From positions 1 to 17,089 of the forward strand of contig JAZSPM010000119.1 of NCBI GenBank assembly GCA_045537455.1: DNA of 17,089 bases, in the 5' to 3' direction. Origin of the DNA: Ornithomonoglobus_A sp045537455. Its GTDB lineage: Bacteria; Bacillota; Clostridia; UBA1381. Under the pieces are notes generated by a model. It saw only the letters and a list, made by a program, of their open reading frames with translations. It had not been told where the DNA came from and ran no database searches. A program made the translations under genes and the position numbers. This document shows positions 1-5,793 of this stretch, one piece after another (the stretch's first letter is position 1; each line of letters starts with the position of its first letter).

Positions 1-25
1 CAATATACTTATAGTATCATATCTA

Positions 26-54
26 TTGACATTTGTCAACATCAGCGATATAAT
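26..54 (+). promoter_or_regulatory. Consensus sigma-A promoter overlapping a palindromic operator
   Basis: A perfect -35 box TTGACA (26-31) and a perfect -10 box TATAAT (49-54) are separated by exactly 17 bp and sit upstream of the winged-helix gene at 96. The -35 box is the left half of a palindrome, TTGACA-TT-TGTCAA (26-39), so a dimeric repressor bound there would block RNA polymerase. Two CGAACA hexamers (65-70, 77-82) follow in the transcribed leader. Promoter and palindrome are seen directly; repression, possibly autoregulation by the downstream gene, is inferred. Confidence 0.8.
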
Positions 55-95
55 GACAATCACACGAACAGATAAACGAACAAATATGAGAGAGG

Positions 96-398
96 ATGAT
101 TCCAACGCACAAGAATTTCTTTATGGTTCCCAACAGAATATTTGACCTGAACCTAAAACCGAGAGAGCTTGCGGTGTACTGTTGTCTGCTCAAACATTGC
201 GATAACAATATGACTTGCTATCCGTCACGAAAACTTATCGGAGCAGAGTGCAGCATAGACCGAAAGACAGTTGACCTTGCACTCAAGAACTTGAAAGAGA
301 TAGGTCTGATAGAATACGAACACCGACACCGCAGTGACGGTTCAGCTACAAGCAATCTGTATCGTGTAGCAAATCTGCTTGAACCTACATCGGGGTAG
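96..398 (+). CDS. Winged-helix replication-initiator-type DNA-binding protein
   Basis: A 100-residue protein with the N-terminal layout of Firmicutes plasmid/ICE replication-initiator or replisome-organizer HTH proteins: a FMVPNRIFDL-type opening, then a hydrophobic helix (PRELAVYCCLL), then a winged helix-turn-helix at about residues 42-90 (YPSRKLIGAECSIDRKTVDL, followed by a second helix and a wing rich in Arg and His). It has no C-terminal AAA+ or primase domain, so it is either a short DNA-binding accessory or regulator, or only the DNA-binding module of an initiator. It is the first gene of the mobile element, transcribed from the promoter at 26-54. The ATG at 96 is the first possible start because a TGA at 87 closes the frame; the purine-rich GAGAGAGG lies directly against it, which is unusually close. 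A 19-codon ORF in another frame overlaps the start (86-145) and might couple translation. The family is clear; the exact role is uncertain. Confidence 0.7.
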   Translation: MIPTHKNFFMVPNRIFDLNLKPRELAVYCCLLKHCDNNMTCYPSRKLIGAECSIDRKTVDLALKNLKEIGLIEYEHRHRSDGSATSNLYRVANLLEPTSG

Positions 399-471
399 AA
401 AATATCACGAGGTAGTGTAAACTCTCTGTACCATGAACAAGACACACTTAACCAAACACAAGTGATATTTT
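399..471. repeat. 10-bp perfect inverted repeat behind the HTH gene
   Basis: AAAATATCAC (399-408) and its exact complement GTGATATTTT (462-471) flank a 53-bp loop just after the stop codon of the HTH gene, and the right arm runs on into a T tract. This could act as a weak terminator or as a protein-binding site. The loop is long for an intrinsic terminator, so the function is open. Confidence 0.45.
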
Positions 472-539
472 TTTATTATGACAGAGAGAAGAAAGTACCG
501 CACTCACATTTTTTATTTGCTCTATACTTTAAAATCCTG

Positions 540-687
540 CGAACAAGCGAACAAAGTCATCAATCCCTTTGACAATACGGTTTATCCTGTTCGCATGATG
601 TTCGCTCTGTTCGATTTGTGTTCGACATTTCTTTTCTCTGCTTTTCCTTTTGGCTATGCGGAAAGTCGGTTGCTGTTCGCTTGTTCG
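540..687. repeat. Iteron-like cluster of TGTTCG/CGAACA hexamers
   Basis: Eight copies of one hexamer occur in 148 bp: CGAACA at 540 and 548, TGTTCG at 588, 599, 608, 619, 674 and 682. The middle four are spaced 11, 9 and 11 bp apart, close to one helical turn. Two further CGAACA copies (65, 77) lie in the leader of the HTH gene. The orientation switches from CGAACA to TGTTCG across the region, making it roughly symmetrical. Repeats like these commonly bind replication or partition proteins, so this non-coding stretch (399-991) may hold the element's replication origin, recognised by the neighbouring HTH protein. That function is inferred. The 96-codon frame open here (478-768) looks non-coding. 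Confidence 0.6.
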
Positions 688-872
688 CTCGAAAATACAG
701 GACAGACGGTGCAACACAAAACAAGCTCGCAGAATAACGCCCATTTCTGCGATTTAAGCCCATCATAGCAAAAGTACCCGATAAGCGAAAACAAATCGAA
801 ATTTGAGCCATTTTTGGCGAACTGTGGGCGAGATAATGGGAGTGGTGCTATGTGCTATGAAAAAGAAAGATT

Positions 873-970
873 TGTTGCAACATTTATTACTGCTCTTTCT
901 ACATTAGCCAGCATCGCATTCGGCTGTCCGCCGAACGCTCACTGGTCGGGAGAACCCGAACCCCTTTTAT
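873..970. other. oriT: Candidate oriT region upstream of mobC
   Basis: Immediately upstream of the mobC SD lie a TGTTGCAACA palindrome (873-882), a hairpin TTCGGC-tgtcc-GCCGAA (919-935) and a second hairpin TCGGG-agaa-CCCGA (946-959) followed by a C-run. Paired inverted repeats next to the relaxosome genes are the usual position and shape of an origin of transfer. The nick site cannot be assigned from sequence alone. The location is established practice for MobC/MobA modules; the call itself is inference. Confidence 0.5.
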
Positions 971-991
971 CAAATTTACGGAGGTGATTGT

Positions 992-1303
992 ATCCGAAAA
1001 CGTAACAAAACATTAACTGTCCGATGTACCGAAGAAGAAAAACAACGGATAGTGAGTAAGGCTGAAAAGTATGGATTACCCCTAAGCGATTATGTTATCC
1101 GTTCAGCGACTGAAAAGAAAATTGTTGTTGCCGAGGGACTTTCAGATGTACTGAAACAGCAGAAAGCTATCGGCAATAACTTAAATCAGATCGCTATGCT
1201 CTGCAATATGGGCAGACTTAATGCTGTTAATCTTGATGAGCTTTTGAAACAGCATACTCAGGTCACAAACGCAATCTGCACCATAGCAAAGGCGGTGAAA
1301 TAA
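992..1303 (+). CDS. mobC: MobC-like relaxosome accessory protein with non-canonical start
   Basis: A plasmid-mobilization relaxosome protein of the MobC type, expected to bind oriT and assist the relaxase. The N-terminus (RKRNKTLTVRCTEEEKQRI) is the ribbon-helix-helix segment: a beta strand followed by helices through about residue 45. A helical C-terminus holds GNNLNQIAMLCN, the conserved MobC core. The reading frame clearly extends upstream of the first canonical codon (GTG 1052), which would remove the DNA-binding strand. A strong SD GGAGGTGAT (980-988) is ideally placed for codon 992, but that codon is ATC. A single G-to-C change at 994 of an ancestral ATG would explain this. So either ATC is used inefficiently, or a truncated protein is made from GTG 1052. 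The stop overlaps the relaxase start (TAATG), so the two genes are translationally coupled. Confidence 0.75.
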   Translation: MRKRNKTLTVRCTEEEKQRIVSKAEKYGLPLSDYVIRSATEKKIVVAEGLSDVLKQQKAIGNNLNQIAMLCNMGRLNAVNLDELLKQHTQVTNAICTIAKAVK

Positions 1304-2577
1304 TGCCCATAGTTCATTTCATAAACAGCAGAACACAGACAGCAAGTGGTCTGAATAATGTGCTGAATTATGTAAGCAAGACGGAGAAAACACAGAGCGA
1401 GGATAAGAAATATGTGACAGCTCTGAACTGTTCCGCCCCTACCGTCTATCAGGAATTTATGGCAACAAAAAATCTGTATCACAAAAATAACGGCAGAATG
1501 TATTATCATTTAGTCCAGTCATTCCCGAAAGGCTATGATATTTCTCCCGAGCTTGCACATAAAATTGCAGTTGAATTTTCTGAAAAATCCTTTGGGAATT
1601 TCGAATGTGTTGTGGCAACACACATAGACCGTGAACATATTCATTCCCACATAGTTTTCAATTCTGTAAGCTTTACAGACGGAAAGAAATACCGTTCCAA
1701 CACGGAAAGCGTGAAAGCACTTATGAAACTATCCGATGAAATCTGTCTTAAATATGGTGTGCCTGCACTGGAAAAGCCTGTGTTCAAAAAGGACAGCGAT
1801 ACCATATCCGACAGGGAATACAGATGTGCTGTCAAGGGTGAGAGCTACAAGCTCGCTCTTATGTATGTCATAGATGAGATGATGAAAAAGGCTAAATCAA
1901 AACAGCATTTCATAAGACTTATGAATCAGAACGGCTACCTTGTACGGTGGGAAGATAACCGAAAGTATATCACCTACACTTGTCCGAACGGACAGAAATG
2001 CAGGTGCAAAAGACTACACGAACGCAAGTATACAAAGGAGATGATGACTCTTGAGTTCGAAATACGACTTAGACTCCTTGAAGAAATTAAACAAGCAAGA
2101 GCTGAAAGAAGAAACGGACAAGACACAAGAACTTCTGTTTCAGCTCTGCATAATCCAACGTCAGATTTTAACTCAGATAGAGGTGGGGACATCGAGAGAT
2201 TGGATGCACGGCTATCTGAACGAGTACCTTTCGGAACAAGAAAAGCTGATGAAATCTCTGGAAGAAATGAGAACGGAGCTCCCGAAAGTGACAGAAGAAC
2301 TCACGAAACAGGCTGGGAAGATGAGCGGGCAATACTCATTGCTGACGAAGAAAACCGAGTCCTACAGAACACGAATAAAGGACAAGCAACTGAAATTTAT
2401 AGTAATATCGCAGTCGGCACTACTCGTCTTATCGGCAATATTTCAGCTGTTACTGAAGTAGACGGCAAGAAAGATTATGAGCTTAAACGTAAGCCGAAAG
2501 CTCAGAACGGGAAACGGAAAAGAAAATATATTCTTAAACCGTTTGGCAGGGATGAAGACTTACAGCTTAAAATGTAA
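1303..2577 (+). CDS. mobA: MobA/VirD2-type relaxase (MOBP-like)
   Basis: The relaxase nicks oriT and stays covalently bound to the transferred strand through a tyrosine. The 424-residue protein shows an N-terminal LNYV segment with Tyr23 as the likely catalytic residue, motif II-like YYHLVQSF at 67-74, and the metal-binding motif III HIDREHIHSHIVFN with His107, Asp109, His112, His114, His116 and Asn120. After about residue 160 comes a basic, charged C-terminal region that ends in a Lys/Arg-rich tail, the part that usually contacts DNA or coupling proteins. Its start overlaps the mobC stop by one base. From codon 250 onward the DNA is read in two frames, because a second gene (2051-2461) lies entirely inside it. 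No VirB/VirD4 transfer genes are visible, so the element is probably mobilizable, or self-transmissible only with genes outside the window. Confidence 0.9.
   Translation: MPIVHFINSRTQTASGLNNVLNYVSKTEKTQSEDKKYVTALNCSAPTVYQEFMATKNLYHKNNGRMYYHLVQSFPKGYDISPELAHKIAVEFSEKSFGNFECVVATHIDREHIHSHIVFNSVSFTDGKKYRSNTESVKALMKLSDEICLKYGVPALEKPVFKKDSDTISDREYRCAVKGESYKLALMYVIDEMMKKAKSKQHFIRLMNQNGYLVRWEDNRKYITYTCPNGQKCRCKRLHERKYTKEMMTLEFEIRLRLLEEIKQARAERRNGQDTRTSVSALHNPTSDFNSDRGGDIERLDARLSERVPFGTRKADEISGRNENGAPESDRRTHETGWEDERAILIADEENRVLQNTNKGQATEIYSNIAVGTTRLIGNISAVTEVDGKKDYELKRKPKAQNGKRKRKYILKPFGRDEDLQLKM
2051..2461 (+). CDS. Nested coiled-coil protein with C-terminal membrane anchor, overprinted in the relaxase gene
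   Basis: A 136-residue frame lies wholly within the relaxase gene, shifted by one base. In-frame TGA codons at 2042 and 2045 exclude any earlier start. A TTG at 2051 follows a good SD AAAGGAG (2034-2040) with a 10-base spacer. The translation looks like a real protein: Leu/Glu/Lys-rich heptad-like helices over residues 5-110, then a hydrophobic segment at 114-135 (LKFIVISQSALLVLSAIF) ending two residues before the stop, typical of a tail-anchored membrane protein. The relaxase frame also stays open and basic, so both appear to be used. Its position suggests a role in mobilization, perhaps tethering the relaxosome at the membrane; that is inference. The alternative is an accidental open frame, which the SD and the domain-like layout argue against. 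Confidence 0.55.
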   Translation: MSSKYDLDSLKKLNKQELKEETDKTQELLFQLCIIQRQILTQIEVGTSRDWMHGYLNEYLSEQEKLMKSLEEMRTELPKVTEELTKQAGKMSGQYSLLTKKTESYRTRIKDKQLKFIVISQSALLVLSAIFQLLLK

Positions 2578-2678
2578 TATATCCTGCCTGTGTAAAGCTA
2601 TTTACACGGGCATAACCTTATACATATTAAACCAATATGTCGGCGTAAGCCGTGGCACAACTGGAAAGGTTAAAACGA

Positions 2679-2819
2679 ATGAACAGAAGAAACATAGTAG
2701 TCAGAACAAAGAACGGTTGTATGGTAGTACTTTCATTCAAGGAAAAGGAGAAGAAGGAATGGAAGAAAAATCTGCTGTGGCACTTAACAAACTGTTATGA
2801 GGACAGGCTGAAACAATAA
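2679..2819 (+). CDS. Small hypothetical protein between relaxase and recombinase
   Basis: A 46-residue frame starts at ATG 2679 behind AAAGG (2665-2669). The N-terminus has a strand-like VVRT...GCMVVLSF pattern and the C-terminus a charged helix with aromatic residues (EWKKNLLWHLTNCYEDRLKQ). Small proteins of this kind commonly precede the large serine recombinase of clostridial transposons, which supports the call, but I do not recognise a family. A 107-codon frame in the same interval (2477-2800) has no good start site and no protein-like character. The rest of 2578-2938 holds a short hairpin (GTGTAAA-gcta-TTTACAC, 2590-2607) and nothing else I can support. Confidence 0.45.
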   Translation: MNRRNIVVRTKNGCMVVLSFKEKEKKEWKKNLLWHLTNCYEDRLKQ

Positions 2820-2938
2820 CAGAATTCATTTTAATTTCTTTCACAAAAAGGCTGGACTTGTGAGAAACATTGTGGTAATATGTTGCTCAATACCCAAAAG
2901 GAAAGCCTTAAGTTTTATGTTAAGAAACGGAGGTTAAA

Positions 2939-4516
2939 ATGAAAAGAGCATATTGCTTGTACAGGGTTTCAACCAAGAATCAGGTTGATGTTCAGAAAGA
3001 TGATATACCCATGCAGAAGATAGCCTGTCACGAATTTGCAAAGGCTCACGGCTGGATTATCGAAAAGGAATTCTCTGAAAAAGGTGTGTCGGGTTTTAAG
3101 GTTTCAGCAGACGAACGTGATGCAATTCAGAACTTAAAGACCGCAGCACTCAATAAAGAATTCGATATTCTCCTTGTTTTTATGTTTGATCGAATAGGAA
3201 GAATCGATAATGAAACACCCTTTGTTGTAGAGTGGTTCGCCCAGCATGGGATAGAAGTATGGAGTGTAAATGAAGGGCAACAGCAGTTCAATGACCATAC
3301 AGATAAGCTGATGAACTACATCCGATACTGGCAGGCTTCGGGTGAAAGCGCAAAGACATCAGTACGAATAAAGACAAGAATGCATCAGCTTGTAGAGGAA
3401 GGATATTTCACAAGAGGAGTTGTACCATTCGGATATGACCTTGTTAAAAAGGGCAGACTCAACAAGAAAGGCAATGAGGTTGGCGACCTTGTAGTAAACG
3501 AAGAAGAGGCATATTATGTCCGAAAGGTATTCGAACAATGTGTAAGAGAGGGTAAAGGCTCACATGTCCTTGCAGAGTATCTTAACAAGAATGGAGTAAG
3601 AACACATAACGGTGCCAAGTTTCAGGCAACAACAATATTAAGAATGCTTGCCAACAAAACCTACTGCGGATATTATGTTACAGGTGAAATCACATCGAAA
3701 AAGATAGATGAGATAGCAATAATCGACGAAGAAATATGGAACAAAGCACAGGATTTTCTTGACCAGAGAAAACGTATCAACGAAGAAAAAAGACGTATAA
3801 GCAGAAAAACACAGGGACAGGTTCTACTGTCGGGAAACATATTCTGTGCAGAGTGCGGTGGAAGAATGGTATCTACTTCATACAACTCAAAGTACATTAA
3901 AAAAGACGGAACCGAAACAACATACAGCACTAAAAAATATATGTGCTACCACAGAACGAGAAAGCTGAACGATTGTAAATCACAGACAACCTATGATGCA
4001 TACAAGGTTGACAATGCAATAACTGAAATTGTGGAAAAGATATTTCAGAACATTATCGAAACACCTGAAACAGAAGCTATCGGCAGAAAGCTGGAATCAG
4101 AGCTTGCAACTGCGAAAACCTTGCAGAAAAAGTATCAGCTGTCCATTGATAAGCTTAATGAACAGCTGAAGAAATTACAGATGGAGATAGGTAAATCGCT
4201 GATAGGGGAGAGCGTATATTCCGCTGAAGATTTATCTGCAACCATCAACAGCACAAGGCAGAGGATAACCGAAGAAACGGATAAGCTGATTGAGGTTACA
4301 CAGATAGTAGCCAAGGGAAACAAGGCTGTAGATGACATTCAACCGTTATACTCCCAGTTTGTATCCTGGGCAGATGAATTCAGGCAGGCAACCCTTGAAC
4401 AGAAACGCATCATCCTTTCACAGCTTATTGACTGCATTGAAATCGGCAGGGATTATACCATAACGGTTAAGATGAATGCGAGTTATGAGCAGTTTTGTGA
4501 GTGGGGGAGGCAGTAG
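2939..4516 (+). CDS. Large serine recombinase (site-specific integrase/excisionase of the element)
   Basis: A 525-residue large serine recombinase that cuts and rejoins DNA through a 5'-phosphoserine link. The N-terminal resolvase domain (1-150) shows YRVSTKNQ with Arg9 and nucleophile Ser11, and the DRIGR motif (84-88). The recombinase domain follows at about 160-275 (VPFGYDLV...LAEYLNKNGVRT). The zinc ribbon has Cys303/Cys306 (CAEC) and Cys336/Cys346. A long coiled coil at about 385-450 would control synapsis direction. The C-terminus ends with a DYTITVKMNASYEQF-type strand. The SD GGAGG (2929-2933) is 5 bases from the ATG. The gene sits near the right end of the element, as usual for this family. 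A decayed copy of its last codons is found again at 6779-6854 beside the tRNA fragment. Confidence 0.92.
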   Translation: MKRAYCLYRVSTKNQVDVQKDDIPMQKIACHEFAKAHGWIIEKEFSEKGVSGFKVSADERDAIQNLKTAALNKEFDILLVFMFDRIGRIDNETPFVVEWFAQHGIEVWSVNEGQQQFNDHTDKLMNYIRYWQASGESAKTSVRIKTRMHQLVEEGYFTRGVVPFGYDLVKKGRLNKKGNEVGDLVVNEEEAYYVRKVFEQCVREGKGSHVLAEYLNKNGVRTHNGAKFQATTILRMLANKTYCGYYVTGEITSKKIDEIAIIDEEIWNKAQDFLDQRKRINEEKRRISRKTQGQVLLSGNIFCAECGGRMVSTSYNSKYIKKDGTETTYSTKKYMCYHRTRKLNDCKSQTTYDAYKVDNAITEIVEKIFQNIIETPETEAIGRKLESELATAKTLQKKYQLSIDKLNEQLKKLQMEIGKSLIGESVYSAEDLSATINSTRQRITEETDKLIEVTQIVAKGNKAVDDIQPLYSQFVSWADEFRQATLEQKRIILSQLIDCIEIGRDYTITVKMNASYEQFCEWGRQ

Positions 4517-4529
4517 ATAAGTGTGAATA

Positions 4530-4555
4530 TGCGGAAGTTTTTAAAGGCTTCCGCA
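4530..4555 (+). terminator. Hairpin after the recombinase gene, weak terminator
   Basis: TGCGGAAG (4530-4537) and CTTCCGCA (4548-4555) form an 8-bp stem with a 10-base loop, 14 bases after the recombinase stop. The following sequence (GTTCAAATTT) is only partly T-rich, so termination would be weak. It separates the recombinase transcript from the AT-rich cargo promoter. Confidence 0.5.
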
Positions 4556-4682
4556 GTTCAAATTTAGTATGTGTTTCGTAATGGCTTATTGAAAATTCTA
4601 TTAAATAAAATTTTATAACATTTGTGAGAATGCTTTTTGTCTTATTTGAATTAATATTATTTTCTTAACAATTATTAATCAC

Positions 4683-4712
4683 TTGACATTATATAAACAT
4701 AAAGTGTATAAT
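4683..4712 (+). promoter_or_regulatory. Perfect-box promoter of the three-gene cargo
   Basis: TTGACA (4683-4688) and TATAAT (4707-4712) match both consensus boxes perfectly, with an 18-bp spacer, inside very AT-rich DNA. The first cargo gene begins 50 bp downstream with SD GGAG (4751-4754). Such a promoter implies strong constitutive expression independent of the element's other genes. Confidence 0.85.
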
Positions 4713-4761
4713 AAAAATATAAATTATAAAATATTTTTATTTTTTAAAAAGGAGAAGGTAT

Positions 4762-5610
4762 ATGGAAGAGAATAAATTAATACATTCATTTTTAAAAAAA
4801 ATAATTTTTAGATTTGATTATAATGGCCTAATAGATAATGACGTGGAAACATCCATGATTCCATTAAGAGAACAGTTAGTCAGTTTTGGATTTACTAATT
4901 ATACTAAAAGATTTGAGAATCAGTATGATATGGAAGTTCGTTTGGAACTTAATATACCTAATGAAAATAAGTTTATGATTAATAATTATAGCCAAAATGA
5001 AGTTCATCAATTTAAAACTGAAAATGATGAGGTTTTAGAAATTAGCAAAACTTTTCTTTCTTTATCAATAGACTTAGCAGAAAAAAGTGCAATTCCGTTT
5101 TCAAAATATATTGATGTATTAGCAAATACTATAGACATATTGAAGAAAAGTACACCATTTTTTAAAGCAATTAGAATAGGGCTTAGAAAGATAAATATAT
5201 GTTTTATTAACGATATTTCATTAATTGATAGGTATTTTACATCTTCTTGTTATAATTGTGACGAGGTTAGCAAACAACTATCTTCTTATCAGATGAAAGC
5301 AGCGAATATGGTTTCATTGTTGGAAAAAAATGATTATAAGATAAATTATGTCAGAAATATTCAAGAAGGTTCGATGCAAATTAATGATGAATTTACAGAT
5401 GTTTATCAACTTGTTTTGGATATAGATGTGTATAAAGATAATCATTTGTCTATTATGGAATGGCTAAAAGATAAAGAATCAATTAGCAAAATGTTAAATG
5501 AAAAAAATGATATTATCTATGATATATTTATTAGATCGCTAACTGATTGTTTTGTAGAAGAACTTAAAGCAAAAGATTTTATAAATACTAATATCATTGG
5601 AGTGTGTTAA
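4762..5610 (+). CDS. TIGR04255-like sporadic protein, first cargo gene
   Basis: A 282-residue soluble protein without signal peptide or membrane segment. Its layout resembles the sporadically distributed TIGR04255 family (about 260 residues): an N-terminal strand-rich segment (KKIIFRFDYN), the central IRIGLRKIN motif near residue 140, a late LVLDIDVY motif, and a final helix with a conserved-looking IFIRSLTDCFVEELK. The function of that family is not established; members turn up patchily on mobile DNA. It is the first gene of a tight operon: the next ATG begins two bases after its stop, and its own last codons supply that gene's SD. Base and codon use are much more AT-rich than in the mobilization genes and in the downstream chromosome, indicating separate acquisition. 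The family match was recognised by eye from motif spacing; a profile search would confirm or reject it. Confidence 0.6.
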   Translation: MEENKLIHSFLKKIIFRFDYNGLIDNDVETSMIPLREQLVSFGFTNYTKRFENQYDMEVRLELNIPNENKFMINNYSQNEVHQFKTENDEVLEISKTFLSLSIDLAEKSAIPFSKYIDVLANTIDILKKSTPFFKAIRIGLRKINICFINDISLIDRYFTSSCYNCDEVSKQLSSYQMKAANMVSLLEKNDYKINYVRNIQEGSMQINDEFTDVYQLVLDIDVYKDNHLSIMEWLKDKESISKMLNEKNDIIYDIFIRSLTDCFVEELKAKDFINTNIIGVC

Positions 5611-5612
5611 CA

Positions 5613-5780
5613 ATGTCGCAATTTGTACCAAAAGTAAATGCTAAAAATTTGCAAAAATCTTTAAAAGAATCCAAAACACCGGTGTTTACATCTAAATCTA
5701 AAGTGGGTTCAATACAAACAGGAGAAATTATAAGGGGTAACTTAAAAGGAACCAAAGTCAATTTTAAACGTGTAAAATAA
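5613..5780 (+). CDS. 55-residue basic protein, middle gene of the cargo
   Basis: The frame starts at ATG 5613, two bases after the preceding stop, with GGAG (5599-5602) as SD inside the end of the upstream gene, and stops at 5780, 13 bases before the next ATG. The product is strongly basic (many Lys, few acidic residues), has no membrane segment and ends in KGTKVNFKRVK. No family is recognised. Its position in a compact operon and its charge suggest a nucleic-acid-binding or protein-bridging partner of one of the flanking proteins, or an antitoxin-like small subunit. This is inference; only the frame, SD and spacing are seen. Confidence 0.6.
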   Translation: MSQFVPKVNAKNLQKSLKESKTPVFTSKSKVGSIQTGEIIRGNLKGTKVNFKRVK

Positions 5781-5793
5781 CAGGATTTTGAAT

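Noticed and set aside
478..768. 96-codon open frame over the hexamer cluster
   Set aside because: No SD, low-complexity composition driven by the repeated TGTTCG, and an equally open frame on the other strand; it reads as non-coding DNA.
850..987. 45-codon frame beginning MCYEKERF with GGGAG upstream
   Set aside because: It runs through both oriT-like hairpins and ends within the mobC SD; the sequence is better explained by DNA structure. It could be revisited if conserved.
2477..2800. 107-codon frame overlapping the relaxase end
   Set aside because: No acceptable start site and no protein-like features; it conflicts with the better 46-codon frame.
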